From contig NZ_JBHTJI010000042.1 of NCBI RefSeq assembly GCF_042675665.1, positions 310,001 to 374,000 of the forward strand: a stretch of 64,000 nucleotides of DNA, given 5' to 3'. Below the pieces are notes generated by a model that was given only the letters and a program-made list of their open reading frames with translations, ran no database searches and was not told where the DNA came from. The first letter of the stretch is position 1, and each line of letters opens with the position of its first letter. The translations under genes were made by a program, and so were the position numbers. The stretch comes from Mariniflexile jejuense. GTDB taxonomy: Bacteria; Bacteroidota; Bacteroidia; Flavobacteriales; Flavobacteriaceae. Below are positions 1 to 8,947 of this stretch, one piece after another.

Positions 1-15
1 TGTTTTCTTTGCCAT
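1..15 (-). CDS. DUF4295 family small protein, N-terminal fragment
   Basis: Only the first five codons (MAKKT) lie in the window; the gene runs off the left edge. It starts 6 bases after the rpmG stop on the same strand. In Bacteroidota a DUF4295 protein beginning MAKKT normally follows rpmB-rpmG, so the identity rests on gene order plus these five residues. The function of the family is not known to me. Confidence 0.55.
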
Positions 16-21
16 GACTTA

Positions 22-204
22 TTATTTTATCTCTTTATGAACTGTCATACGCTTAAGGATAGGGTTGAATTTTTTAATTTCCATTCTATCAGGCGTATTC
101 TTTTTATTTTTTTTAGTAACGTAACGTGAAGTTCCTGGTTGACCAGACTCTTTGTGCTCAGTACACTCTAAAATTACTTGTATTCTATTACCTTTCTTTG
201 CCAT
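22..204 (-). CDS. rpmG: 50S ribosomal protein L33
   Basis: A 60-residue basic protein starting MAKKGNRIQVILECTEH with the Thr-Ser-Arg-Tyr-Val-Thr-Lys-Lys-Asn core and the Lys-Phe-Asn-Pro-Ile-Leu segment typical of L33. It is a large-subunit ribosomal component. It contains only one Cys (in LECTEH), so it is the cysteine-poor, zinc-free form of L33. It lies 25 bases downstream of rpmB on the same strand and shares its operon and promoter. Confidence 0.96.
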   Translation of the reverse strand: MAKKGNRIQVILECTEHKESGQPGTSRYVTKKNKKNTPDRMEIKKFNPILKRMTVHKEIK

Positions 205-229
205 TTCTTTTACTTATTAAATACAGCTA

Positions 230-466
230 TTATTTTAAAAATCCTTTAGATTTTGCATCCTTAATTGCTGCAGTAATACCTATTTTGTTGATAGTTTTTA
301 AAGCAGATGTAGAAACTTTTAAAGTTATCCAGCTGTCTTCTTCTGGAATGTAAAAACGTTTCTTTACTAAATTCGCATTAAATTTGCGTTTAGTTTTATT
401 CATTGCGTGAGACACGTTGTTTCCAACCATTGCCTTCTTACCTGTAAGTTCACAAACTCTTGACAT
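230..466 (-). CDS. rpmB: 50S ribosomal protein L28
   Basis: A 78-residue protein beginning MSRVCELTGKKAMVGNNVSHA, the diagnostic N-terminus of L28, with the following KTKRKFNANL segment. L28 is a structural protein of the 50S subunit. It is the first gene of the rpmB-rpmG-DUF4295 group, and a good Bacteroidota-type promoter lies 40-70 bases upstream, separating it from cinA. Confidence 0.97.
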   Translation of the reverse strand: MSRVCELTGKKAMVGNNVSHAMNKTKRKFNANLVKKRFYIPEEDSWITLKVSTSALKTINKIGITAAIKDAKSKGFLK

Positions 467-508
467 TATTTATAACTTTAAAATTCTTTGTTGCTTAAAA
501 TCGAGGTG

Positions 509-538
509 CAAATATACAAATTCTTTATATTATGACAA
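509..538 (-). promoter_or_regulatory. Promoter of the rpmB-rpmG operon
   Basis: Read on the minus strand, TTG (536-538) is followed by 19 bases and then TATATTTG (509-516). This matches the Bacteroidota housekeeping pattern of a -33 TTG element and a -7 TAnnTTTG element. It sits between the 3' end of cinA and the rpmB start codon at 466, giving a leader of roughly 40 bases. Confidence 0.75.
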
Positions 539-549
539 CTTAAATTTTA

Positions 550-1800
550 TCAATTTTTAAAAATTTCTTTCAGAAGCATTTCTAAGGCCTTATTTACTGC
601 CTTATTTATCACTTTTATACGATGATTTCCTAACATAAATTTCTCTGAATATACGCCATTTTTTGTAGCAATAGCAATATAAACAGTTCCAACTTCTGCT
701 TCAGAATCGCCTTTTGTTGGTCCTGCATTTCCTGTTGTTGCCACTGCATAATCTGACTGAAATAATTTTAATGCATTACTAGCCATAGCTTCAACAACTT
801 GCGAACTTACTACTGAAAACGCATCGATATCTGTTTTAGAAACTCCTAAAACATTCATTTTAGATTCTGTTGAATAGGTTACCACGCCACCTTTAAAATA
901 GGTTGATGCTCCAGGATGCATTGTAAATTGTTCTGCAATCATACCGCCTGTACAACTTTCTGCAATAGCAAGGGTTTTTCCTAATTTATTTAGCTGTTTT
1001 GCAATTACAACTTCAACCGAACCTTCTTCTTCTTCAAAACCTGCAAATTCATTTTTAATAAGTGGAATTACTTTATCAATTTCAGCTTGAACTGTAGTAT
1101 TAACAAAATCTACATCCATACCTTTTGATGATAAACGTAACCTCATTTTACCTAAGCTTGGTAAATAGGCTAGCTTAATATGTTTTGGCAACGCATCTTC
1201 CCAAGCTTCAATACGTTCAGCTAAAGCGCTTTCACCTAGTCCATACACCAATAAGGTTTTGTGCAATATATATGGACAATTGTATTTGTCTTTTAATTTT
1301 GGAATGACCTCGTTTTCAACCAACGCATTCATTTCATAAGGAACACCAGGAAGTGAAATAAAAACTTTATCGTTTTTTTCCATCCACATACCAGGAGCTG
1401 TTCCTAAGGTATTCATTAAAACGGTTGCTTTTGAAGGCACAAGCGCTTGATCTCTATTTACTTGCAGTAGCAAACCACCTGTGTAATGTTTCCAAAGTTC
1501 TTCAATATTTTTTATTACAGAATCGTCTCTTATTAATGTATCATTAAAGTATTCGGCGATCGTTTTTTTTGTAATATCATCTTTTGTTGGCCCTAAACCA
1601 CCTGTTAGAATAACGATATCTACATTTGCTTCAGCATCTTTTAACGCTTTAAGTATATGAGTTTTATCATCTTGAACTGATGTTATTTGATATACCGATA
1701 CGCCTATTTTATTAAGGTGCTTTGCTATAAATGCGGAATTTGTGTCAATTACTTGACCAATTAAAAGTTCATCCCCTATGGTGATTATTTCTGCTAACAT
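550..1800 (-). CDS. cinA: CinA family protein (nicotinamide-nucleotide amidohydrolase)
   Basis: 416 residues, the usual two-domain CinA length. The N-terminal MoaB/MoeA-like domain (about 1-170) carries ITIGDELLIGQVIDTNS and TGGLGPTKDD. The C-terminal PncC-type domain (about 255-410) carries ESCTGGMIAEQ and a GNAGPTKGD motif. The PncC domain of characterised relatives deamidates NMN to NaMN in pyridine-nucleotide recycling; the N-terminal domain may hydrolyse ADP-ribose-type substrates. The stop codon of the upstream Hpt gene directly abuts this start codon, so the two are probably cotranscribed. Confidence 0.93.
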   Translation of the reverse strand: MLAEIITIGDELLIGQVIDTNSAFIAKHLNKIGVSVYQITSVQDDKTHILKALKDAEANVDIVILTGGLGPTKDDITKKTIAEYFNDTLIRDDSVIKNIEELWKHYTGGLLLQVNRDQALVPSKATVLMNTLGTAPGMWMEKNDKVFISLPGVPYEMNALVENEVIPKLKDKYNCPYILHKTLLVYGLGESALAERIEAWEDALPKHIKLAYLPSLGKMRLRLSSKGMDVDFVNTTVQAEIDKVIPLIKNEFAGFEEEEGSVEVVIAKQLNKLGKTLAIAESCTGGMIAEQFTMHPGASTYFKGGVVTYSTESKMNVLGVSKTDIDAFSVVSSQVVEAMASNALKLFQSDYAVATTGNAGPTKGDSEAEVGTVYIAIATKNGVYSEKFMLGNHRIKVINKAVNKALEMLLKEIFKN

Positions 1801-2142
1801 TTATAAATTAAAATCTGATTTTATTTCGGCAACTGTATTCTCAACTGCTGAAAGTACTATGGCTAATTGCGATGATATATCCATATCGCGTTTTTCAAAC
1901 TTACCCCAATCTTGTACTTCTATTAAAATATCAAGTATGCCTAATTCAAATAAATCGATAGTTGGTTTCATTTTATGAGCCGCTTGGTACGCATTGTAAT
2001 AATCGTTTTCTGCAACGGCTTTTTTTAGTCTTTCGGCGTCTTCGGGTACTTCTTCCAAAAAGGCTTCAGCTAATGTTGCAATAAAATCTTCGTCGTTGTC
2101 TGCCAACTCACGAACCCTAAATAATTTGTAATGTTGTTCCAT
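1801..2142 (-). CDS. Hpt-domain phosphotransfer protein
   Basis: 113 residues, mostly helical, with a histidine phosphotransfer motif AAHKMKP in which His56 would be the phosphorylated residue. Such single-domain proteins pass phosphate between hybrid histidine kinases and response regulators. No kinase or receiver gene is adjacent, so the partner must be elsewhere. The gene has no gap to cinA and is 2 bases after the FAH-family gene, suggesting one transcript. The His-Lys-x-Lys-Pro context supports Hpt rather than an unrelated helical bundle. Confidence 0.8.
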   Translation of the reverse strand: MEQHYKLFRVRELADNDEDFIATLAEAFLEEVPEDAERLKKAVAENDYYNAYQAAHKMKPTIDLFELGILDILIEVQDWGKFEKRDMDISSQLAIVLSAVENTVAEIKSDFNL

Positions 2143-2144
2143 TT

Positions 2145-2756
2145 TTATTTTACTGTTATTGAAAATAGTTCTTTATCTTCTATAAATCCTTTAAGTTTAT
2201 CATTTGCAACTACCTTACCAACGCCTGCTGGTGTACCTGTAAATATAATATCTCCAATCTTTAAAGTGAAATATTTTGAGACATATTCTATAAGTTCATC
2301 AATTTTCCAAAGCATGTGGCTTGTATTTCCTAATTGTACAATTTTTTCATTCTTTTTTAAAGAAAATTGAATTGCATCTACATTTTTAAAGTCTGAAACG
2401 GGCAACCATTTACCTACTACCGCTGCACCATCAAATGATTTTGCTTTTTCCCAAGGCAAGCCTTTTGATTTTAATTCACTTTGTAAATCGCGGGCGGTAA
2501 AATCAATTCCTAAACCAATTTCATCATAATATTTATGAGCAAATTTTCTATCTATATACTTTCCTATTTTGTTTATCTTAACCAAAATTTCTACTTCATA
2601 ATGTACATCATTTGAGAAATCTGGGATAAAAAACGGTTGCTTTTTTAACAGAATTGACGTGTCGGGTTTTAAAAACACCACTGGATCTGTTGGTTTTTCG
2701 TTTTCTAATTCTTTTATGTGTTCAGTGTAATTACGACCTATGCAAATGATTTTCAT
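2145..2756 (-). CDS. Fumarylacetoacetate hydrolase (FAH) family protein
   Basis: 203 residues with the FAH fold signatures: KIICIGRNYTEHIKEL at the start, an acidic metal-binding set (HYEVEI, then FTARDLQ), and TGTPAGVG near the C-terminus. Short FAH proteins include acylpyruvases, oxaloacetate decarboxylases or tautomerases and isomerases of aromatic degradation. The substrate cannot be told from sequence alone, and no degradation cluster lies nearby. It probably shares a transcript with the downstream Hpt gene and cinA. Confidence 0.88.
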   Translation of the reverse strand: MKIICIGRNYTEHIKELENEKPTDPVVFLKPDTSILLKKQPFFIPDFSNDVHYEVEILVKINKIGKYIDRKFAHKYYDEIGLGIDFTARDLQSELKSKGLPWEKAKSFDGAAVVGKWLPVSDFKNVDAIQFSLKKNEKIVQLGNTSHMLWKIDELIEYVSKYFTLKIGDIIFTGTPAGVGKVVANDKLKGFIEDKELFSITVK

Positions 2757-2779
2757 TGATGTTTGTTGTTTAATTGTTT

Positions 2780-2821
2780 GTCGTTAAGTTGTTTTTTGCA
2801 TCGACTAAACGACTTAACAAC
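2780..2821. repeat. Imperfect inverted repeat between exonuclease and FAH genes
   Basis: GTCGTTAAGTTGTT (2780-2793) and AACGACTTAACAAC (2808-2821) are reverse complements except for two positions, and a further ACGACTTAAC follows at 2824-2833. It lacks a T-run, so it is not a clear terminator. The GTTAA-based units resemble other intergenic repeats of this window. Confidence 0.5.
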
Positions 2822-2834
2822 ACACGACTTAACT

Positions 2835-3611
2835 TCATCCTAATTTATTATTAAAACTTCTAAGTTTAATAGCTGTTAAAACCTTTTTTGTGTATAACGG
2901 AAAATCGGCATTTAATAACCACCCAAAATAACCTGGTTCGCTTTCTAAAACCTCGGTTACTAATTTGCCTTTATGCTTTCCGAAAGAAAAACATTCATCG
3001 CCATTTTTATTGTAAACTATAAAACCTGCAAAGTCTGCAAATTGCTTTCTAGAACTAAACTCAGCTAAAAACTTGGTGTCATTTTCAATTTCATCATATT
3101 TAGCTATTTGTGCCTTTAGCACTTCATAGGTTGCTCTCGTATCGGCTTCTGCACCGTGTGCGCCTTCTAATTCTTCATGACAATAAAACTTATATGCAGC
3201 ACTTAATGTACGTTGTTCCATTTTATGAAAAATAGTTTGCACATCAACAGCTACGCGGTTTTTCATATCGAAATCAACTTCAGCACGCAATAATTCTTCG
3301 GCAAGTAAAGGAATATCAAATCTGTTTGAGTTAAAACCTGCTAAATCGGAATCTTTTATCATGTTGTAAATGTCTTTTGCAACTTCTTTAAATGTTGGCT
3401 TATTAGCAACATCTTCATTACTTATACCATGAATTGCAATTACTTCTTTAGGAATAACCATTTCAGGATTTACTAACCATGTTTTACTTTCTTCTTTTCC
3501 GTTAGGGTGTATTTTTAAAATAGCAATTTCAACTATTCTATCGGTTGTTATGTTGACACCTGTTGTTTCTAAATCGAAAAAACAGATGGGTTTTGTTAGG
3601 TTTAAATTCAT
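2835..3611 (-). CDS. 3'-5' exonuclease (DnaQ/ExoX-like, DEDDh)
   Basis: 258 residues. The N-terminal domain is a DEDDh exonuclease: motif I FFDLETTG (Asp13, Glu15), then GFNSNRFDIPLL and HGAEADTRATYEVL, which supplies the His and the last Asp. The C-terminal 60 residues (FGKHKGKLVTEVL, then GWLLNADFPLYTKK) resemble the DUF3820 tail of ExoX-type exonucleases. It could act in DNA repair or proofreading; it lacks the BRCT, UvrC or polymerase fusions found in some relatives. It is transcribed toward the FAH gene. Confidence 0.88.
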   Translation of the reverse strand: MNLNLTKPICFFDLETTGVNITTDRIVEIAILKIHPNGKEESKTWLVNPEMVIPKEVIAIHGISNEDVANKPTFKEVAKDIYNMIKDSDLAGFNSNRFDIPLLAEELLRAEVDFDMKNRVAVDVQTIFHKMEQRTLSAAYKFYCHEELEGAHGAEADTRATYEVLKAQIAKYDEIENDTKFLAEFSSRKQFADFAGFIVYNKNGDECFSFGKHKGKLVTEVLESEPGYFGWLLNADFPLYTKKVLTAIKLRSFNNKLG

Positions 3612-3735
3612 TCCTACTTTTTGTTGTTTTACTTATCTATTGATTATCACAAAAATAGAAAAACCCAACCGTTTTACAGATTGGATTTGTCTTTTAACAT
3701 TTATTTTTGATGTAATTCCTGATTTTACAAGAATT

Positions 3736-5157
3736 TTAAATTTCTCTATTACTATCCCAAGCTTCTAAATAATCTTTAACAGCTTTCACAAATTGTCCGC
3801 CTAAAGCACCATTTACTACACGATGGTCGTATGAGTGTGATAAAAACATGCGGTAGCGAATTCCTATAAAATCGCCTTCAGGAGTTTCTATTACTGCTGG
3901 CACTTTACGTATAGCACCCAATGCCAAAATACCAACTTGTGGTTGATTTATAATTGGCGTGCCCATAATACTACCAAAGGTTCCTACATTGGTAACCGTA
4001 TAAGTACCACCTTGAATATCGTCTGGTTTTAATTGGTTTGCTCTGGCACGATTTGCTAAATCGTTAACTTGCTTTGTCATACCTACCAAATTAAGTTGGT
4101 CGGCATTTTTAATTACAGGTACAATTAAATTACCATCGGCAAGTGACGCTGCCATTCCTAAATTGATGTTTTTCTTTTTTACAATAGTTTCACCTTGCAA
4201 TGAAATATTCATCATAGGAAAATCGCGCAATGCCTTTGCTACTGCTTCCATAAAAATGGGTGTAAAGGTTAAATTTTCACCTTCACGTTTTTGAAAAGCA
4301 TCTTTAACTTTATTACGCCAATTCCAGATTTTAGTAACGTCTGCCTCAATAAAACTTTGTACATGTGCCGAAGTTTGAACCGATTCTACCATATGATGCG
4401 CTATAATTTTGCCCATTCTGGTCATTTCAATAATTTCATCTTCGCCACTTACTACAACAGGCATTGGCTTTGATACTTGTGTTGGTTTTGGTTGAATAAT
4501 TGGCGTTTCTACTTCAGGTGCAACAACCTCTGTTTTTCCACTTCTGTTTTGAACGTAATTTAAAATATCGGATTTAGTAACACGGTTATCAATACCTGTG
4601 CCTACTATATTATCTAATTCTTGTTGCGAAACGCCTTCTTCTTTTGCTATATTTTTAACTAAAGGTGAATAAAAACGATCTTCGCTTGATACTACAGCCG
4701 ATTGTAAAACCTCTTTAGCTTTTAAAATTGTTTGCTCAACTTTATCTACATAAACAGCTTCATCATCTACAGTTTCATTTGAAGATTGATTTGAAGATTC
4801 GTTTGAATAATCATTTGAAAATTCATTATTAACTGCAACTTCATTTGAAAAATTGTTGTTATATGATGTGTCTTCATTTAAAAATGTATCATTTGAAAAA
4901 CCTTCATCATCATTACCGTCGGTTTCAATAATACCTATGGTTTGCCCAACTTGAACAACATCATCTACATTAAAAAATTTCTCAATTAAAATACCATCAA
5001 CTTCACTTGGCACTTCACTATCAACTTTATCGGTAGCTATTTCTAACACCGCTTCATCAAGTTCAATAGTATCTCCAACTTCTTTTAACCAAGATGTTAT
5101 AGTTGCCTCTGCAACACTTTCTCCCATTTTTGGTAACTTAAGTTCAAACTTTGCCAT
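3736..5157 (-). CDS. Dihydrolipoamide acyltransferase (E2) of a 2-oxoacid dehydrogenase
   Basis: 473 residues with three parts: an N-terminal lipoyl domain with the lipoylation lysine in EIATDKVDSE (Lys44), a peripheral subunit-binding domain near 160-200, and a catalytic acyltransferase domain ending with HSYDHRVVNG (catalytic His445). Residues about 80-130 form an unusual linker very rich in Asn, Ser and acidic residues. No E1 or E3 gene is adjacent, so pyruvate, 2-oxoglutarate and branched-chain acid specificity cannot be separated; the single lipoyl domain and orphan location fit the branched-chain or generic E2 of flavobacteria. Confidence 0.92.
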   Translation of the reverse strand: MAKFELKLPKMGESVAEATITSWLKEVGDTIELDEAVLEIATDKVDSEVPSEVDGILIEKFFNVDDVVQVGQTIGIIETDGNDDEGFSNDTFLNEDTSYNNNFSNEVAVNNEFSNDYSNESSNQSSNETVDDEAVYVDKVEQTILKAKEVLQSAVVSSEDRFYSPLVKNIAKEEGVSQQELDNIVGTGIDNRVTKSDILNYVQNRSGKTEVVAPEVETPIIQPKPTQVSKPMPVVVSGEDEIIEMTRMGKIIAHHMVESVQTSAHVQSFIEADVTKIWNWRNKVKDAFQKREGENLTFTPIFMEAVAKALRDFPMMNISLQGETIVKKKNINLGMAASLADGNLIVPVIKNADQLNLVGMTKQVNDLANRARANQLKPDDIQGGTYTVTNVGTFGSIMGTPIINQPQVGILALGAIRKVPAVIETPEGDFIGIRYRMFLSHSYDHRVVNGALGGQFVKAVKDYLEAWDSNREI

Positions 5158-5244
5158 ATCAATAATGTAATACTTAGTTTCTTTATTTGCGCTTGCAAAA
5201 TTACTTAAAAAACATTGATTCCTTTATATTATTTTCAATAAATA

Positions 5245-6345
5245 CTATTTTAAAACAACAACTTCTCCTCTACTTATTGCATTATCACTTCCTAATATAA
5301 AATTGGTATTTTGAGGTAGTATTTTGAATGTAATTAATTTATCTTTTTTTGTGCTTTCTAACATCGTTATTATTTCCTTATAAGTAAGTTTATTTGCATC
5401 AAAAATAACTTCGGTGGCATTTTCAAGATTATCTGTATTGGATTGCAACTTTACGTTTTTTGTTAAGATATCTTTTAGTTTATTATTCATTTTATCTGAA
5501 ATAAAAACATACTTGCTTACTTGCTTTTGTTTGTTTTTTGGTGCTTTTCTAAAAAAATACACCAACCGAATACCTAACCAAACAAACACATCAAACAATA
5601 CATTTTTTTTAAAATGCTTTTTATAAAATATTTGCATGGCGCCATAAAAACGACGTGCATAATGCTTATCGCGCAAGGTACTTTCACCTTTATAATGAAT
5701 TACTGAGGTTGCACCGTAATAATAATTATCATACCCTAATTTTAATACTTTATACGACAAATCGATGTCTTCACCGTACATAAAATAATCTTCATCAAAA
5801 CCACCTACTTTAGCATATAACTCTCTTTTTATCAACATAAAAGCACCTACTAAAACAGCCACTTTTCCTGTTTCATTTTTATTTAAATGATTGGCATAAT
5901 ACATTTTTGAATTGCCTAATATTTTTTTTAACGCTGTATTCACATAAGGAATATTCCGTTTACTTTCGGGTAAAAATGCACCCACACCATCTATGAGCTT
6001 ACATCCTACAATTCCTAAATTAGCGGAGTTTTCGGCAAATTTCAAAATAGACGTAAAGGTGTCTTCTGCAACAACAGTATCTGGGTTTAAAATGCATATA
6101 TAGTCGCCTTTTGCTTGAGAAACACCAATATTATTTCCTTTAGAAAAACCAAAATTTGTTTTGTTTTCAATAAGAATAACTTCTGGAAATAGTGTTTTTA
6201 CCATTTGGCAAGAATCGTCTTCAGAAGCATTATCTATTACAATAATTTCTGCATCTATATTTACAATAGCTTTTTGCACGCTTTTTAAACAAAGTTCTAA
6301 AAAGTAACGTACGTTATAGTTTAGTATGACTACGGATAACTTCAA
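5245..6345 (-). CDS. Family 2 glycosyltransferase
   Basis: 366 residues. The GT-A fold is seen from the start: MKLSVVILNYNVRYFLELCL, then VIDNASEDDS, GFSKGNNIG, and the nucleotide-sugar site LNPDTVV (Asp-containing). FDEDYFMYGEDIDLSYK is the typical acceptor-side acidic motif of rhamnosyl- or dTDP-sugar-using GT2 enzymes. The last 110 residues are specific to this subgroup. It probably adds a sugar to a surface polysaccharide or lipid. It ends a run of minus-strand genes and starts 6 bases after the recR stop codon, so it may be cotranscribed with recR. Confidence 0.88.
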   Translation of the reverse strand: MKLSVVILNYNVRYFLELCLKSVQKAIVNIDAEIIVIDNASEDDSCQMVKTLFPEVILIENKTNFGFSKGNNIGVSQAKGDYICILNPDTVVAEDTFTSILKFAENSANLGIVGCKLIDGVGAFLPESKRNIPYVNTALKKILGNSKMYYANHLNKNETGKVAVLVGAFMLIKRELYAKVGGFDEDYFMYGEDIDLSYKVLKLGYDNYYYGATSVIHYKGESTLRDKHYARRFYGAMQIFYKKHFKKNVLFDVFVWLGIRLVYFFRKAPKNKQKQVSKYVFISDKMNNKLKDILTKNVKLQSNTDNLENATEVIFDANKLTYKEIITMLESTKKDKLITFKILPQNTNFILGSDNAISRGEVVVLK

Positions 6346-6351
6346 ATGATG

Positions 6352-6969
6352 TTATATTTTTAAAGAAGATTCAAATGGTACGCGGTTAACAATACTTCTT
6401 CCTAACGTAATTTCATCGGCGTATTCTAATTCATCACCAACTGATATTCCTCTTGCAATGGTAGATGTAAAAACCTTATAATCTTGAATTTGTTTGAAAA
6501 TATAAAAGTTGGTTGTATCGCCTTCCATAGTAGAGCTTAATGCAAAAATAAGCTCTTTTATTCTGCCTTCTTTTACTTTATTTACTAATGAAATAATATT
6601 TAAATCGTGCGGACCAACACCATCCATAGGCGAAATTTTTCCTCCTAAAACGTGGTACAAACCTTTAAATGAACTGGTATTTTCAATTGCCATAACATCA
6701 CGAATATCTTCAACAACACAAACAAGTGTTTCATCTCTATTGGGGTTTGAACAAATTTCACATAAATCTACATCACTAATATTATGGCACGATTTACAAA
6801 ACTTAACATCGTTTCGCATGTTTTGTAATGCTTCGGCTAATGCTGTGGTTTGCTCTTTAGGTTGCTTAAGCAAATGCAACACCAAACGTAATGCTGTTCG
6901 TTTACCAATACCAGGCAATTGAGACACTTCATTAACAGCACGCTCTAATAATTTAGATGAAAATTCCAT
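6352..6969 (-). CDS. recR: Recombination mediator RecR
   Basis: 205 residues from the ATG at 6969, the usual RecR length; a longer frame upstream exists but adds 35 residues of unrelated sequence. It shows the helix-hairpin-helix QLPGIGKRTALRL, a Cys4-type zinc finger (CKSCHN, then CEIC) and a Toprim domain (VVEDIRDVMAIE, YHVLGGKISPMDGVGP). RecR loads RecA onto SSB-coated DNA with RecO/RecF in gap repair. The glycosyltransferase follows closely on the same strand. Confidence 0.96.
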   Translation of the reverse strand: MEFSSKLLERAVNEVSQLPGIGKRTALRLVLHLLKQPKEQTTALAEALQNMRNDVKFCKSCHNISDVDLCEICSNPNRDETLVCVVEDIRDVMAIENTSSFKGLYHVLGGKISPMDGVGPHDLNIISLVNKVKEGRIKELIFALSSTMEGDTTNFYIFKQIQDYKVFTSTIARGISVGDELEYADEITLGRSIVNRVPFESSLKI

Positions 6970-7059
6970 AGCTGCGAATTTACAATATTTGTTTGTTTCT
7001 ATGCTAATGATACTTTTGAAAATCTTTATTTGTATATTTCGGCACCATTCATAAAAATT

Positions 7060-8517
7060 ATGCAACCTATACACGTTTTACTATTAATTGTAATTTATTT
7101 TGGCGTTTTAATTTTCATCTCTTATTTAACAAGTAAGGAAGATAGTAACGAATCTTTTTTTAAAGCGAATAAATCATCACCATGGTTTTTAGTTGCTTTT
7201 GGTATGATAGGCGCTTCATTAAGTGGTGTTACTTTTATTTCGGTTCCTGGTGATGTTGGTAGCAATATGTTTGGCTATATGCAGGTAGTTTTTGGCTATT
7301 TTCTTGGCTATATGGTAATTGCTTTTGTATTATTACCTGTTTACTATCGTTTAAATGTAACCTCAATTTATGAATATTTAGGTAATAGATTTGGAATAGT
7401 TAGTCATAAAACTGGTGCTGCATTCTTTTTTGTTTCAAGAGTTTTAGGTTCTGCATTTAGGCTATTTTTAGTTGCTAGTGTGCTACATGAATTTGTGTTT
7501 AAATATTGGAACTTTCCATTTCCTGTTACGGTTATTATTTCTGTATTATTAATATTGGCATATACTTTTAAAGGCGGTATAAAAACTGTAGTTTGGACTG
7601 ATAGTATACAAACACTACTTATGCTAATTGCTTTGGTTGTTACCATTGTGCTTATTTACCAACAAATGGGTTGGGGATTAGGCGATTTTATTGGAAGCGA
7701 AGCCATAAAACAATATGATAAAGTTTTCTTTTTTGATGATATTTTAGCTAAAAACCACTTTATAAAACAATTTTTGGGTGGTATGTTTATTGCAATTTGT
7801 ATGACGGGTTTAGACCAAGACATGATGCAGAAAAACCTAACCTGCAAGTCATTAAAAGATGCACAAAAAAACATGGTTACTTTTAGCATTGTGCTAGTTT
7901 TTGTAAACTTCATTTTTTTACTACTGGGCGCATTGTTATTTGTGTACGCAAGTACAAAAGGCATCAACGTACCTGTTGTAGATGGCGTAGTTAAAACAGA
8001 TTTACTTTACCCAGAAATTGCATTAAATTCAAACTTAGGCTTGCCTGTAGCAATATTTTTTATGTTAGGTTTAATAGCTGCTGCTTACAGTAGTGCAGAT
8101 AGTGCTTTAACATCATTAACAACCTCGTTTTGTATTGATTTTTTAAATATTGAAAAACGTGAATTAAGCACCCAAAAAGGTACTCGAAAAAAGGTTCATG
8201 TTGGCATGAGCATTTTAATGATTTTAGTAATCATTTGCTTTTATTACATACTAAATCAAAGTGTTATTAGTGGTATTTTAACCGTTGCTGGTTATACCTA
8301 CGGACCGCTTTTAGGCTTATTTGCTTTTGGAATTTTAACAAATTTTAAAATTAACGACAAACTTGTGCCTTATGTAGCTTTAGCTTCAGTAGCCACATGT
8401 TATATTATTGCAAATATTCCATCAGCATATTTAGGCGGTTACAAATTTGGATACGAATTATTAATACTAAATGGTTTGCTAACCTTTTTAGGTTTAATAT
8501 TGATTCGTAGAAAGTAA
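7060..8517 (+). CDS. Sodium:solute symporter (SSS family)
   Basis: About 485 residues from the ATG at 7060 (MQPIHVLL), chosen because the 10 residues before it are not hydrophobic and match no family start. There are about 13 predicted transmembrane segments with the SSS signatures SLSGVTFISVPGDVG and AYSSADSALTSLTTS, the latter containing sodium-coordinating Ser/Thr residues. Flavobacterial relatives are annotated as sodium-driven sugar, nucleoside or amino-acid carriers; the substrate is not readable here. The 3' end overlaps the convergent CoA-binding gene by 24 bases. Confidence 0.92.
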   Translation: MQPIHVLLLIVIYFGVLIFISYLTSKEDSNESFFKANKSSPWFLVAFGMIGASLSGVTFISVPGDVGSNMFGYMQVVFGYFLGYMVIAFVLLPVYYRLNVTSIYEYLGNRFGIVSHKTGAAFFFVSRVLGSAFRLFLVASVLHEFVFKYWNFPFPVTVIISVLLILAYTFKGGIKTVVWTDSIQTLLMLIALVVTIVLIYQQMGWGLGDFIGSEAIKQYDKVFFFDDILAKNHFIKQFLGGMFIAICMTGLDQDMMQKNLTCKSLKDAQKNMVTFSIVLVFVNFIFLLLGALLFVYASTKGINVPVVDGVVKTDLLYPEIALNSNLGLPVAIFFMLGLIAAAYSSADSALTSLTTSFCIDFLNIEKRELSTQKGTRKKVHVGMSILMILVIICFYYILNQSVISGILTVAGYTYGPLLGLFAFGILTNFKINDKLVPYVALASVATCYIIANIPSAYLGGYKFGYELLILNGLLTFLGLILIRRK

Positions 8518-8856
8518 AACCAACGTGCAAGCTATTTCAAAAGGAATATTATTTTCATTTAGAATGGTATATAATTCAGGATTTTCAGTACCCGGATTAA
8601 AAATAACACGCTTAGGTTTTAAAGAAATTATATAATTATAGTAAGCTTGTTGATTTTTAGGATTTAAGTATAATGTTACTGTATGTAAATCATCAAATGG
8701 AAGCATTTCTGTATTTATTGTTACGTCCGAAACCTTACCAGATTTTAAACCAAAAGCAACCGTTTCAACAGCATTATTTACTAGCTTTTGAATTGCAAAA
8801 TTTGAATATTTACTCGGGTTTAATGATGCACCAAGCACCAATGTTTTTTTGTTCAT
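8494..8856 (-). CDS. CoA-binding domain protein (YccU-like)
   Basis: 120 residues with a Rossmann-like CoA-binding fold: MNKKTLVLGASLNPSKYSN as the nucleotide loop, then KRVIFNPGTENPEL and a conserved Cys in EIACTLVLL. YccU-type proteins bind CoA, but their role is unsettled. It is convergent with, and overlaps by 24 bases, the symporter gene, and divergent from the TonB-dependent receptor. Confidence 0.8.
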   Translation of the reverse strand: MNKKTLVLGASLNPSKYSNFAIQKLVNNAVETVAFGLKSGKVSDVTINTEMLPFDDLHTVTLYLNPKNQQAYYNYIISLKPKRVIFNPGTENPELYTILNENNIPFEIACTLVLLSTNQY

Positions 8857-8947
8857 AATGTTAAAAAATGTTAATACTTGAAATATAATAGTAACAGATT
8901 ACAATATTTGTCGTCTATTCTGTAATCAATCAAAAAAAACCAATCAA

